Made by a program: the position numbers and the translations under genes
Notes under the pieces: model-generated
What the model was told of the DNA's origin: nothing
What the model saw: only the letters and a program-made list of their open reading frames with translations
The model's database searches: none
NCBI GenBank assembly: GCA_958496175.1
Contig: OY292274.1
Location: 11,801,689 to 11,865,688 of the forward strand
Direction of reading: 5' to 3'
Origin: Sisyra terminalis
Lineage: Eukaryota; Arthropoda; Insecta; Neuroptera; Sisyridae
DNA length: 64,000 nucleotides
In this document: in pieces, positions 12,250 through 24,545 of the stretch
How the letters are laid out: each line of letters begins with the position of its first letter
How positions within the stretch are numbered: the stretch's first letter is position 1

Positions 12250-12465
12250 TCTTCATTTAAGTAAAGTAATACTTCTTTAGTAACGTTATGAAAAAATTAT
12301 CAGACAAAATTTTTAATAAAATAACGTTACAGTACGAAGTTGGTCGCAAACGGTTAATTAGGCGCTTCAAGCGGATGAAAACTGTTCGATTTTTAGGAAC
12401 GATTTGATAGTCCTTAAAAAAAACAGTCAAGTCGACTGAGTCGATCGCTAGCACATGTTTTTTTT
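12250..12465. repeat. Fragment related to the 49.6-51.9 kb element
   Basis: CTTCTTTAGTAACGTTATG at the left matches 49659 onward. AGTCGACTGAGTCGATCGC at the right matches 51776 onward. This looks like an internally deleted copy of that long element, lying just downstream of FUT8. The ORF on the minus strand here is incidental. Confidence 0.55.
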
Positions 12466-12971
12466 TTGCTATTCGATAGGGGAAACCAACTGAAATGATC
12501 TACGACGAAGCTAAAAAGTGCCAGAAAGAGATAAGAGCTATAACAGACACCGTCCGTTGTTATTTTATATTTAAAACATCGATATAGTCGAACTAACTAT
12601 TTTCAGTTTTTATAGTTTGAACCATATTAATATAAATACTCAATAGTTCAAGTACATTTAATAAAAGAAATTTCTTTGAAACAATTTAATGCAATATGTG
12701 CGATAATGTATGGAAATTAGAATGATTCAAAAAAATTATAATTTCTTTTTCTTAATTATATCGAAAATATTGTTGAGAATGACAAAAAAAAAATCCAAAG
12801 AAAGTTTAAGCTCTCTTTAGTACTAATTAATAGTAAAATTATAGTATAATATGATTGACTAAAAGATTAATACCACAAGGAGAGATTGTAAAGCCAAAGA
12901 AACTCAATAATTCATTCTTAACTGAAAGACCAGAATACAATGACATAAAGAGAAAAAGAAATGGTGTGTAT

Positions 12972-13995
12972 TAGACTGATTCAAAAAAAATTATGAAATT
13001 TTTTTTTTCTTAATTATATCGAAAATATTGTTGGGAATGACAAAAAAAAATCTGTGAAAGTTTAAGCTCTTAATATTAATATTAAGAGGTGCCGCATCGC
13101 AAATTTCGATTTTCCATTTAAATAACATGGGAACAATATTCTCTTGCACTTTGGAATTTTATAGCTCACGTTGGTGATGACAATATTTCGGAATGACCAA
13201 GGTATATTCTTGTAGAAAATTGAACGATCTACAAAAAAGGTTTTTGCACAAGTTTTTGATATATTTATTTCTTCAAAAGTTATTCGAGGTCAAAATTGAA
13301 CAAAAGAGAAATTCAAAAAAAAAATCAATTTTTTGATGCAACCATCAATTTTATGAGAAAATTTTATAAGACATTTTTTATAGAGCACTTTATTTTCTAT
13401 AACTTATCTTTATAAAAGTTTTTGATATTTTTCACAGGTCCTTAGTTATTTAATTAAAATAAAAAAGTAAAAAAATTATGTCAAGAATATAATAATTCAG
13501 GGAATTTTCAGATTAATGCAAATAACTTAGCACCAGTGAAAAATATCAAAAACTTTTATAGAGATAAGTTATAGAAAAAATAGTGCTCTAAAAAAATTTT
13601 CCCATAAAATTTACTCATAAAATTGATGGTGCGGCAAAAACTTGAAAAAATATTAAAATTTCTCTTTAGTTCAAATTTGACTTCGAATAAGTTTTGAAGG
13701 AATAAATATATCAACAACTTGTAGAAGACCTTTTTTTGTAGATCGTTCAATTTTCTGCAAGAATATACCTAGGTCATTCCGAAATATTGTCACCAACGTG
13801 AGTTATAAAATTCCAAAGTACAAGAGAATATTGTTCCCATGTTAGTTAAATATAAAATCGAAATTTGCGATGGGACACCTCTTAATATTAATATTAAGAG
13901 CTTAAACTTTCACAGGAATTTTTTTTTGTCATTCCCAACAATATTTTCGATATAATTAAGAAAAAAATTCATCTTTTTTTTTTTGAATCAGTCTA
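12972..13995. mobile_element. TAGACTGATTC hairpin element, full-length
   Basis: The ends TAGACTGATTCAAAAAAAA and TTTTTTGAATCAGTCTA mirror each other. Inverted arms of about 450 bases enclose a short unique centre (about 13440-13530), so one strand can fold into a long hairpin. Both arms carry the palindrome CTTAATATTAATATTAAG about 100 bases from the end. Flanking TA could be the target duplication. No transposase is present. Confidence 0.75.
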
Positions 13996-14160
13996 ATGAA
14001 CATCATCAAATTTCGAAATCGAAAAAATAAATACTAATGCTATTTGGTTGTAAATTCGATGATAAAATTTGTTAAATTTTCTTCTTTTTTGCCATAAATA
14101 ACTAGTAAACATTTGACTATAAACGATAAAACTGAAAATTGAAAACTGAAAACGAAAAAT
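13996..14160. repeat. Dispersed repeat shared with 1678-1857
   Basis: Matches the segment next to the hairpin element at 1.7 kb over about 150 bases. It separates the full hairpin copy from the extra arm on its right. Confidence 0.6.
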
Positions 14161-14516
14161 TGAAAAAATATTCAAATTTCCCTTTAGTTCAACTTTGACC
14201 TCGAATAACTTTTGAAGGAATAAATATATCAAAAAATTGTAAGAGACTTACCTTTTTTGTAGATCGTTCAATTTTCTACAAAAATATACTTTGGTCATTC
14301 CGAAATATTGTCCCCAACGTGGGCTATAAAATTCCAAAGTGCAAGAGAATATTGTTCCCATATTATTTAAATGGAAAATCGAAATTTGCGATGCGGCAAC
14401 TCTTAATATTAATATTAAGAGCTTAAACTTTCACAGATTTTTTTTTGTCATTCCCAACAATATTTTCGATATAATTAAGAAAAAAAAAATTTCATAATTT
14501 TTTTTGAATCAGTCTA
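14161..14516. mobile_element. Extra right arm of TAGACTGATTC element
   Basis: A second copy of the right arm alone, ending GAATCAGTCTA, with the sub-terminal palindrome at 14401-14422. It has no left partner nearby, so it is a truncated copy or the product of a rearrangement with the neighbouring full copy. Confidence 0.7.
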
Positions 14517-15564
14517 ATGGAGATACATTATATTGGATTATGTATTTTATATTTGAATTAAAAATTAGTTTCAATGCATAAATATAAATGCGTAATAAAA
14601 TTAAATAATTACTTTTGTATTTATTTTATTTTTTCTCTGATGCTATTTGTTCATGCTGTAGGTACACAATTGACTATTTAAATAAAGCTTATCTACATAA
14701 AATTAACTATTTATTCATATCCATACATGATAGTTTATGACTTAAATCTACTTCTATATGGTAAAGATTTTCGATAATTGTTTTTCGAGCAAGTGGCCCT
14801 TGCTGTATTGATAAACAATCAATGCAATAACTTAATGGTGTATATTCAGACTTAAAATGTTTGTTGAATTATTGCATATTTTTGTTTAAATTTTAGTTTA
14901 CAACGGTAATATTGCACGAGAAATTTTATTTCCAGATATTAAAATCTAATTAAGAGGAAGTGAAAAATATATTGAACAATTGTATAATTATTGTGTACAA
15001 CGAATCATAAGGAAAGAAAACGTCAGCTTTTTGAGTTTTAAGTCTTGAAATCTTTACTTTTGCCACATGTGTACTGACAGTAAATTTTTATCAGTGCTTG
15101 TAACTATAAAATTCAGGAAGTGACAAAGTTTGAATAATTGCTTTGACACTAATATACAATGCGTTATCTTTTCATATAAAAGTAAAGACATTAATTATAC
15201 ATGAATTTATATATCTCATATTTTTTATTTTCCTAAAAAAGACGCAGTTATAAAAATATTATTCACACGAAATAAAAATTGTCAATAATATATTGTTTTT
15301 AAAAAATTTATTATACAATTAAACAATTCAAATATTTTGAAATTTCAAATTCGAATTTCTAATATTTTAAAATTTTTAATCTTTTTGACTGTTTTATTGA
15401 TGTATTGAAGGTGAAAATGATAAGAGAGTTATCTCTACCAAAAATAAAAGTACCATAAAAATTTTCCATTTTTGAAACTTGAATTTTTCATAATCCATAG
15501 TTCTAAGATTGATATCTTTAAAATACGCTTAATTTTCTTTAAGAAAATGATAGTTCTATGGTAT
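14517..15564. other. No gene seen
   Basis: AT-rich and without ORFs. Nothing recognised. Confidence 0.45.
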
Positions 15565-16030
15565 ACTAGCTGATGCCTGCGATCTCGTCTATGTAACGTA
15601 GGTATTGGTTACATTTTCTGTTTAGATTTGCTGCCTGTAATAGTATATTGATTTTTTGATTTTACTTATTTCCTTAACGAAAAACATAATCATACTTAAA
15701 AACACTACTTTGTCGTCTTTAAAAAGAAACATTTAATAAACTGTTGCTTAGAATAAAATATTTTTTACTAATAATCAATTAATTTTCAAAAAAAAAAATG
15801 TATAAATATATATAATGATTATGGTCCATTGCGTATACCTCTGGTAGGTTTACCTATCGTGAACCAAATAATCTATAAATCAATCAGCATCTATACATAA
15901 ATAAAAAATATCCTCAAGTTCAATAAAGTCGGTCTTAATTGTGATTTAAAACAGTCAAAAGTTTTCAAAAATACTCACCTCAAAATATCAGAAGTTAAGG
16001 GTCTAAATTAAGTTAAGACCCTAAAAATTA
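15565..16030 (-). mobile_element. Helitron 3' portion, minus strand
   Basis: The segment begins ACTAGCTGATGCCTGCGATC, the reverse complement of the Helitron tail seen at 49039. It stays similar to the reverse complement of 48590-49039 for about 460 bases (for example GTATACCTCTGGTAGG). Its 5' half is not present. Confidence 0.7.
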
Positions 16031-16742
16031 ATATTTAACATATATAAAAATATGTATTTTTAAAACAGACAATTGTTACACTTTGATACAATTATCGATG
16101 CTAAATGATATTAGCTTATTAAAGTTAAACTTTGAATTTTTAGTTTAAAGTAAAAAGTGTAATGAAACTATGAAAAAACCCTTCCAATGTTTGTAATTAT
16201 TTTTTTCATCCCTCAACTTTACGAAGGAAAGACCTTTTCTTAATACGTTCATGTATTAATGTAAAGCAGTGAGTGGAAGTATTGAATCTCAATAAAGTAC
16301 TAAATTTTATAAAAATCAGTTTATCTGTTTTTCAGTTAAAAGAAGATAATTAAACTGACACAAAAAAATTTCAAAAGTAGACAAAATTGGAATAAAGACG
16401 TTATGTTTATTATTCACATATATTTATTGAAGTAGTCCTTTTTATTGCTGTTATCTTTCTTATTGTTGAAGTCAATTTTATTTATTGTACTTTATACTGT
16501 ATACAGTTGTAATCTAAAAACTATGCACTAACCTTAAAAATAGTTAGGTTCTGTTATAATTTATAGCCTTTCTCATCGTATTATTAATTGAAGGAGTATT
16601 TAATTTATACTAAATATTTTTACTATTGTTATTAAGTATACTACGGCGGTTGATTAATTAAACTGTTATTGTAGTTTTATTATTAGTCTAAACTTATATT
16701 TGTAATTATTGTGTAAGACTACTTTAATAATATACATATAGA

Positions 16743-19263
16743 ACTAGCTAAACCCGGCATACGTTGTCCTACCAGCCAATATTTGTAAATAGATAAATTG
16801 AATTTAGAAAAATAAAGCTTGAAATTTATTAGAATCACCTCCATTATCAAATGCAGCATCTCTCGTTGTACCAATTATAACTCACTTTCAATATATACAT
16901 TAATCAATTACGTTTTGAGAACCTCTATCTCTAAAAATCACTATACGATCATAACAATGAAGTATTGACAGTTAACGGCTATTCTATTGACCGTTGAAAA
17001 AGCCATTTTTTTGCGATCGCAGGTATATTACTGACGCAAGAAAAGATAAAAACAATCATTAAAGTGGATTATATATCGTGAGAAAATTTGAGCTAAATGG
17101 ATGGAAAAATTTTTGAACTTTTGAAATCTACACAAACCAAGATAACAATTCTATATAAGTAGATATAACATAGATTATTCATTGTTTATTTAAATCAGAG
17201 ATTGTCAGAGGTGGCCAACCCGCAAGATGCATCAGAGTCTTATAAAATGTATACATTTTAAAACGACCATAGCGGTGAAAATCAATATATTATAAATGTT
17301 TACAGAGTATCTAAATTAAGTATGGAGAATTTGATACATAACTTTAATGGTGGCTCGCAGAGTTATGATGCATTTCCGAAGTGACCCGCAATACAATTTA
17401 AGTTGACTACTCCTGATTTAAAATAGGCTGAATGTTTGATATCTTAAAAAAGAACATAGATATTTAATTAAAGAGTCTAATCTATTCCAATTAATGGATG
17501 CCCATTTAAATATTTTATTCGGGTTTCTTCTAAATGTAACATTTATTATTAATAATTAAACGTAAATAGGCAACCTTTTCTTCAGAAGAAAAATTACTTG
17601 AACTTCATTACAAAGTTTCTATCAAAACAGTAAACCTGTCTTTAAATTGGAACCGAAAGTAAAACCAGAATAAAATATTGGTACAACTATTAAGATTAGA
17701 CTTTTTTGTGACCTTTATACTTATTTTTGGCGAAACACGCCTAAGATGTACCTGAAAACAAAATATTTTCAAAATCAATAAACCTGTTATTGAATCATAC
17801 GAAAGAATGCAGGTAAGCAGAAATTTACGTTCAAATTATCGACCTTTGATCTATAATGATCAATATTATGACCGAAACCGGCTTAATTCTAAGCTGGTGT
17901 GAGATTGCAAACGATTCTCTACCTGTTATTAACGGGTGCTATGAAATAGCATATATAGTAAAAGCTTGAAGGCAAAAATGTGTGAAAAAGGTAGAATCAA
18001 AAGTGTCACTAATGGATTCAGAAAGAGGTGTTAATGTATTTATAATTGACAACAAATAATAAATACCTCAAACTGGTTCTAAATTCCTGAACGACATATT
18101 TAAACTTCCCATTTTCTCATTTTGGCTTTCAAGCTTGTGCTATGGTATTTCATATCAACTGTTGAGCTTATGCTTGAATTTTTCGTATATATACAATTTA
18201 ATAATATTTTAAATATGTTTACAAACAAACCAAATTTCAAATTTCATTTCATGGTTTCATTAATTTTTAATTTGTGTATGGTAATAATATTAAATATATT
18301 TACAAATAAAGCGTTTTACCAATTGCCTGCGTTATGAATCATATGTACTTGATTATGTTATATGCAAATTTTTATTATCAAATATCAGAGGACCCAGTTA
18401 ACTTCGTTCCACCTAAAATTGGATTACGAAAATTAATTTATATCGGTAATATTGCTACATTTTTAATTATTAAGTTATATACATTGCATTTTACTTATTT
18501 AAATCTCCGCCCTTAAAAATATTAAGCTTGTTAAAACTCAAATGAGTTTAAAAACATACATAAATACTTCTAAACTTTTTTTGTATTTTTCTAATTGTTT
18601 CCTTCAAAATTGAATTGTTTTTTTAGCTAATTTGATCCAAAGATCGCTATTAATCAGGGACTGGAAGCTTACTGGAAATATTCCAGTTTTCTTTAGTACT
18701 TCCTTAAACATATTTGTTTTATGGGCGAAACAACATCATTTGTAAATTACTATTTAGTTTTTGAATATTGGCCAAGGAGCTTTTACAATCATTTCCTATC
18801 CCATAAGCTAATGAGGGTAATGGATCTAGTGATGGGATCAATTGAGGCAATTTTACTATTTCATCAGCACAACATAACTTAGTAGATTCACCGTTGTATT
18901 GACGCCTTACAATATTGGCAAATGATTATCATCTCCCCAATTGTTCCATATTACAATAAATATTAAGTAAAATATGTAAATAACAAATAAATTAAATAAA
19001 TAAAAATGTCAAATTCATACATTGCTGGGCGTTTTTCAAAATAAATCACAGTCATGGATAATTACAAATAGTATATAGGCAAGTAGGCGTAAAAATTTGC
19101 AAAAGATGTCGAGGGACATCTTAATCTTCTAGAGGTATAAAATGTACTTTTTATCCAATTCCCATGCCTACCGAAAATACATAGAAAATTTCATAAAAAT
19201 TGGTTCAGCCGTTCTTGAGTTATAAATAGTGTAACTAACACAACTTTGTTTTATATATATAGA
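16743..19263 (-). mobile_element. Non-autonomous Helitron, minus strand (about 2.5 kb)
   Basis: On the minus strand the element starts TCTATATATATAAAAC at 19263, followed by GGCTGAACCAATTTTTATG, a typical insect Helitron 5' sequence. It ends GCCGGGTTTAGCTAGT at 16743. The pairing of these two ends is inferred from family usage. No Rep/helicase ORF is visible. A pair of overlapping hydrophobic ORFs lies inside. Confidence 0.55.
18122..18516 (+). pseudogene. Two overlapping hydrophobic ORFs, possible captured gene fragment
   Basis: ORFs of 71 and 60 residues in different frames overlap at 18334. Together they read as several hydrophobic stretches (VLWYFISTVELML; FHFMVSLIFNLCMVIIL; IATFLIIKLYTLHF) like a frameshifted membrane protein. 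No family was recognised. Low-complexity AT-rich DNA often encodes such residues by chance, so this is weak. Confidence 0.15.
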
Positions 19264-19273
19264 TACATACATT

Positions 19274-19305
<32 letters not shown>

Positions 19306-19385
19306 AATGTATGTATCTATATATATAAAAGAAAGTTGTGTTAGTTACACTATTTATAACTCAAGAACGGCTGAACCGATTTGGC
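19193..19385. repeat. 190-bp palindrome from two head-to-head Helitron 5' ends
   Basis: The 5' terminus of the minus-strand Helitron (ending 19263) and that of a plus-strand Helitron (starting 19316) face each other across 52 bases. The spacer is itself palindromic (TACATACATTTATATA..TATATAAATGTATGTA, with an AT core). Arms of about 70 bases beyond the spacer are nearly perfect inverted copies. Confidence 0.8.
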
Positions 19386-19640
19386 TGAAAATTGGTAGAG
19401 AGATAGCTAAGAACTAGGAGAAGGACATAGAATACTTTTTATCTCGTTACCGTTGTTCCCGTGGGACGTGAAATAAAACGTGGTATAACAATATAAGTCA
19501 GCCGTTCATTTGTTAAAAATGGTATAACAAAAAAACAAAAAATATGAGCCGTCCGGGACGCCTGGTAGAAGTGAAACATCGAGTTTGTACAAGTAATATG
19601 CATTAACGACAAGATTAGAAAATCACCATGCTTAGAAAAT
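19316..19640 (+). mobile_element. Helitron 5' end, plus strand
   Basis: TCTATATATATAAAAGAAAG is followed by TTGTGTTAGTTACACTATTT and a CTCAAGAACGGCTGAACCG block, as in insect Helitrons. The 3' end is not identified. It was probably cut short before the next Helitron at 19972. Confidence 0.6.
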
Positions 19641-19971
19641 TAATTAATTAAATAATTTTTAGATGTTTACATTCATGACAAATAAAAATAAAAACATTCG
19701 TGTGCTATTCGCTGTCAGCCGGTTTTGAAATACAATTTTGTCAGTCGTTATTAAATTTTGAAATAAGTATAATAAGAACGAAACTAAATTCAATAATTAA
19801 TTGATTTAATTAAAACAAAATAATATATACAATAAAAAATTGTATAAATTTCAATCTACCAAGAGAGAAGATTTTCCTTCTCGACGCTTATTTATTAACG
19901 CTTGAAAAATATAATTACTGATGAATATATATTTTATTGTTTATTTTTTCAAGTAAAACATAGGTTATGTA

Positions 19972-21359
19972 TCTACCTATTATTATAAAAAGGAAAGATT
20001 TGATTTTTGTTTGCTTTGAATAGGCTCCGAAACTACTTCACCGATTTGAAAAATTCTTTCACTATTAGGAAGCTACGCTATTTCCGGTGAACATAGGCCA
20101 TATTAAATTTTCAAAAAAATTTGGGATCCATACTAAAACTCTAATAATGTGAGAAAAAATTACCAAAAAACTTTCTTACATCGCGTGTGCTGGTGATTTA
20201 ACTAAAGAACGGAACAACCGCATTTAATGAAACTTTATAGTAAGATACAACACAATTACCTACGTACGTTAGGCTATTTATCATTTCTTAAAAAAAAATA
20301 AGAGAATGTACCACCTACGTAAAAACTGAGTAATGAAAAAAAAAATACTTTAGATAGGCGAGCTATATACCATTGAAAAGGTATTTAAAAGTTAAAAAAT
20401 GATCTGTATTAATATTTTTAGTTGAAATATTAAAAAGCACAGTAATTTAATTCAAAGAACAAAAAATTACCTTTTTGTAACACAAATGTTTTTATGGATA
20501 ATAATCTGACAGTAAACTTTTTTTTTTACAAAATTGTTGTAAATAGATCCTTAGAGTTGCTCAGTAAGGAAATATTAACGAAAAAAATGTAATAGTAATA
20601 CCATTAATAATAGTAATAAAGCTTAAAATAAAAACGTTTTTAAAACCGTGCATACATAAAATGGCGTATTTATATACGCCTTTGACTGATGAAATTTTAA
20701 TATTCGGTGTATTCCTTATAGGAAGTAGGCATGTGATAAGATTTTTTTTTGAAAATTCCTACCCTAACGGACAAGGGTGGATTCAGGATTTTTTTCTTGG
20801 GTGGGGGCACACTATCTTTTATTTGCAAGTGCGTGAAAGGGATCACAAAAAAAATTCGCAATTCCAGCCAGAAATCATCATAATGATAAGTAATAAATAA
20901 TCATATCATCATAGTGATAAAAGAAATTAAAAATCCTCTTCCAGAGCAAAAGGCATACGCCAGATCGTGTATGGTGAACTCTGGACTATCCAATATGGTT
21001 TAATTATATAGTTGAAATTCAGATATTTCAATAATAAGTTTAAAGATACATTATGGTTATACATGATTATGGAAGAACTGGGTTTCGTGCAATTGAACAA
21101 ATTTCAATTTTGCGGTTGTGTTGTACAGTGTAATAGTTTTTGGAAAAAGGTTCATTCGGGAATCGAAAAAGGGAGATGGGGTTATTTTGATGCGAGTATT
21201 TTGATACATTTCGACTTTTTTTAGTCATAATTAAGACCAAATTTATTGAACTTGGCGATATTTTTTATTCGATGTATGATGTAGTATAATTATATTTTTC
21301 GTAAAAGAATAAGAAAAATAAAATACGTTACGCAGACGAAGTCGCAGGGATTAGCTAGT
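19972..21359 (+). mobile_element. Non-autonomous Helitron (1.39 kb)
   Basis: The 5' end is TCTACCTATTATTATAAAAA, followed by GGCTCCGAAACTACTTCACC. The 3' end is GGGATTAGCTAGT with the GACGAAGTCGC hairpin just inside. It is flanked by A on the left and T on the right, as expected for insertion between A and T. The ORFs at 20661-20900 and 21012-21224 share words with 61.6-62.8 kb and are element sequence rather than host genes. Confidence 0.75.
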
Positions 21360-22255
21360 TTCCAAATAAATTGCACAATCTGCATAGGGTTGCAATAAGT
21401 GTATTCAATCCATATATATATATATATATAGATTACAAATAAACATACTTCTAAAGTAAGTCGCTAATAACGCAAGAAGTTGATGCGACACAAAATAAAG
21501 TAAATTAAAAAAAAAATAATCAAAACAAACGACCATCTTCAAAGTTCTTAATCCCATTGGCCAATTACCTTTTGCATTGAACTGTGGGTGCTTTCATCAG
21601 ATATTGGTGCGTTACTTGACTTATTCGTACTTTATTTGTTCTTAATTAAATAATTTCAATTGATTTAAAGGTGAAAAATAATTCAAGTGATAGTCTAAGA
21701 AGTACGCAACAAATTAGGATAACGCAATAATTCTTATGTGAGATGTAAAATCCCGAAAATTGTTTGTTTCAATTCAATTGTCGGAAATTTTTTTGGCAAA
21801 TGTGTGTTCCATCTAAAAGATTAAATGACTTAGGGATTAAAGCGTGATGGAAAGATTTTCATAAAATATCCATAATTATATTCTATTTCTATTTCAATTT
21901 GTATATCTATTTTAATTTGAATAAGTGTAACACTGTTGAACACCTTTAAAGCATTTGACTCATACGAATACGTTCACTGTAGAACATTAACTTTTCTTAT
22001 ACTTATTATTTTATAATCAATGTAATTATCTGCGAGGATAAAGTTTATGTTGGATTGCGTGCAATTATATATTTATACCCTGATTGATACAAAATTCTAA
22101 AACGCTTATTTAAATGAGACTTTAATTAAATCCGATGAGTGCTGTACAAATCTCTCATAGTTTGTATCAGTAATAATCATTAAAAATCATAATTTGCGAG
22201 ATATTTTCGCATTGTGGATTTGTTTTTATTTGAAAATTAAATTATTGCAAAATTA
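21360..22255. other. No exon recognised; includes (TA)n near 21413-21431
   Basis: Lies in the first intron downstream of the minus-strand coding exon, since that exon's donor points this way. No second exon could be identified by eye. Confidence 0.4.
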
Positions 22256-22269
22256 TTATTGAAACTCAC

Positions 22270-23468
22270 CTGCAACACGATTCAATCTCGAGTGAATCAT
22301 GCTGCTGCGATCCGAATGAATAGATGCAGTTGCAGTTGACGAAGCACCCACGTCGGGTTTGTCACTATCCTCATTCCAGAGGCTCTCCTTTCGGTTATCC
22401 AATCGAAAATTTCTACGTCTGCCTGAATTAATCACGTCTTGTTCACCGGTGTTGTAACTATGAATCGGAGCTGTATTCGATGGAAAATGGTCATAATATT
22501 CGCTATCTGCATCTCCAACCCTCGCTCCACTTATTCCACCCCGTTTGGTCTCGTTATTAAGCATCACATTCGTATCGTCACTGTACAAGGGTTGTTCATT
22601 ATTGTAACAATCGCGCCAGTGTACATCTCCTTCTTTATATTGGGACCGTGAATAATCCGTTCGATTTCCAGCTTCAGTGGTGAGATAATGGCTAGGAGTT
22701 GAAGGAAGTGGTTGAGATGTATTATGCAAATGATGTACATAGGGGTGGGTGAAAGTCTGCGGTTGTAATTGTTGATTAATGTCGAGAAAAACGCGGTCGT
22801 CATACAAACGATCGTGGGCTTGATGTCTTAAATGATTTTCCTCTCCGAATGGAATATTGGGCACACGGTGGTACAGTGGATGGAAATAATGTTCGTTTTT
22901 AGCCACTTCCGAGGAATGTGTAGGTGTAACTAGAACTTGATAGTGGTGCTGGTAGGTTTTAGAAATTTCCGAAGCGACCGGCGGATGGTGAAATGCAACC
23001 GATGGAGGACGTGACGAATACGCACGAGTTGGTTCGCTAATGAACAAACGAGAGGAATGTTCCGGTTGGGGATGCTCCCGTAATTCGAAACTGGAATGAG
23101 GTGTACAAAATCCGCAATTTTGACAAGGAACATTATTGTATGCGTTGAGGGGTCGTCGACATGAAATATTTTTACAGTGGCAACAATCACAAGCTCCCGA
23201 AATTTCGTTTTCAACGCTGGCAGTGTTGTGGGCACCAATTGTGCCACCAGTGTCACCAATATTTATCCCGTGCCTCCCAGTCCCAGCGTCGCATACTTGT
23301 TGTGTTTGACATTCACTATCACGACGTCGTAAATAAACACCACTGCGAGAAGGACTTCCTCCACTTCTACCACTATTGTTAATGTCACTCTTCTCTCCAG
23401 GGTACCACATTCACTTTACAATTTTTTCGCAAATTATATTCAATACGACTTCAAGAGAAAATATTCAC
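22270..23468 (-). CDS. First coding exon of an unrecognised Ser/His/Pro-rich protein
   Basis: One open frame runs from ATG at 23410 leftward for 380 codons to a strong donor CAG|GTGAGT at 22270/22269. The ORF's own stop at 22256 is intronic. An in-frame TGA immediately precedes the ATG, fixing the start. A pyrimidine-rich acceptor (TTTTGTCTGTACCAG) at 23469 suggests that an upstream non-coding exon joins here. The peptide opens MWYPGEKSDINNSGRSGG. It has a Cys cluster around residues 73-103 (CDCCHCKNISC, then CQNCGFC), then a hydrophilic, probably disordered stretch rich in His, Pro, Ser and Tyr. No signal peptide or membrane span is seen. GC content and codon use stand out from the surrounding AT-rich DNA, supporting selection for coding. 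It is probably the cytosolic N-terminal region of a larger protein. I do not recognise the family. The ORFs in other frames here (22439, 22564, 22930, 23161) are shadows. Confidence 0.8.
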
Positions 23469-23676
23469 CTGGTACAGACAAAAAAGGAAAACCAATAAAA
23501 TCAGAAAAACAATTTTCCCCAACGGAAATGAGTAATTTCACTGGAAAAAACCATTTCTCTTCATATACAATCAATTAAGCTTCAACAATCAACTTTTTAT
23601 ACGAAAATATGCTTTTATAAAACAGCTTTTAACATTGATCACGTTAAAGAAAAATCATCGACAATATTCCTTCCAA

Positions 23677-24075
23677 AGGCCCTCGTCAGATAAGATGATC
23701 TAAAATGCCCCCATTGCAATCGGGCTAATTTTTTTTCTGAAATTACCTTACAGTATGGACAACATCTCAGCCAAGTTCCAACTCTAAAATAAGCCGCCTT
23801 TTTGTGTCAAAATTTTTTTTTTCAAAATCAATATTCTCTGAAACTGTTTGATAATACCGAAAAAAAGTGCTTATGAGTTTCAAGATATCACTAAGTAGTA
23901 CTCTGAGAAAAATTTATTAATGAATCAGATCGATCCATCATTGTTAAACGATTTATTTTTTTAATTTTTTTTTATGCCAAAATCGTTTGGTACACTTTAA
24001 TTTTTTTTTCTATATAATCCTCGATCATCATTCTACAATATAAATTTATTTCAGATTTTTAAAAATATTAGACAA
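23677..24075. repeat. Dispersed repeat, copy A (pair at 31647-32055)
   Basis: About 400 bases beginning AAAGGCCCTCG and containing GCAATCGGGCTAATTT. They match 31647-32055 closely, ending TTTTTAAAAATATTAGACAA. Type unknown. It directly precedes the transposase relic. Confidence 0.7.
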
Positions 24076-24545
24076 TTCGTGTGCGACATAAATTCGAACA
24101 GATAGAATCAAGTGACCTTCAGGAGTTGCATGAATTGTCAGATGAAGATTTGACCAAAACCGACTTGGAGAAAATGTTAAATTTACAGCCCATTAAAGAA
24201 ATGGTTTCAAGATAATTCAGCTGGCTTTCCAGTTTTAACCAAAATAATTTACCAAAATATATCAGCTCCATGAGTTTGCATAGAAACAAAGTAAGTAAAA
24301 TAGAATACTTGGAGGAAATTTTAAATTCACAGACCATTGCAAGGGAGGCTTCAATAAGTACTGGAGACGTGACATTAAATTTGAAGAAAAAATGTGAAGG
24401 TTTAAGAATGGCAAATAAGCTTTTTGATTTTATTATGAAAATCGATCCGTCGATGGAACTAAGTCTTATTTTTAAGAGACTAATTGCTCATGCCACTACT
24501 ATATATCAGTCAAAATGGAAGGAGCTTTCAAAAACTGCTAGGTAA
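24072..24545 (+). pseudogene. Tigger/pogo-like transposase C-terminal relic
   Basis: One frame runs from 24072 to 24545, broken only by a TAA at 24213. Before it the reading contains LQELHELSDEDLTKTDLEK. After it comes FDFIMKIDPSMELSLIFKR and then a short Tyr/Lys-rich end. This acidic patch followed by a helical 'DP.xExSLKxxR' segment matches the C-terminal region of Tigger transposases beyond the DDE domain. The catalytic part is absent. The piece from 24270 on is an open 91-codon ORF but has no sign of being a separate gene. Confidence 0.55.

Noticed and set aside
22439..23382. Other open frames on both strands across the minus-strand coding exon
   Set aside because: They overlap a longer frame with clear splice signals and composition bias. 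They are shadows.
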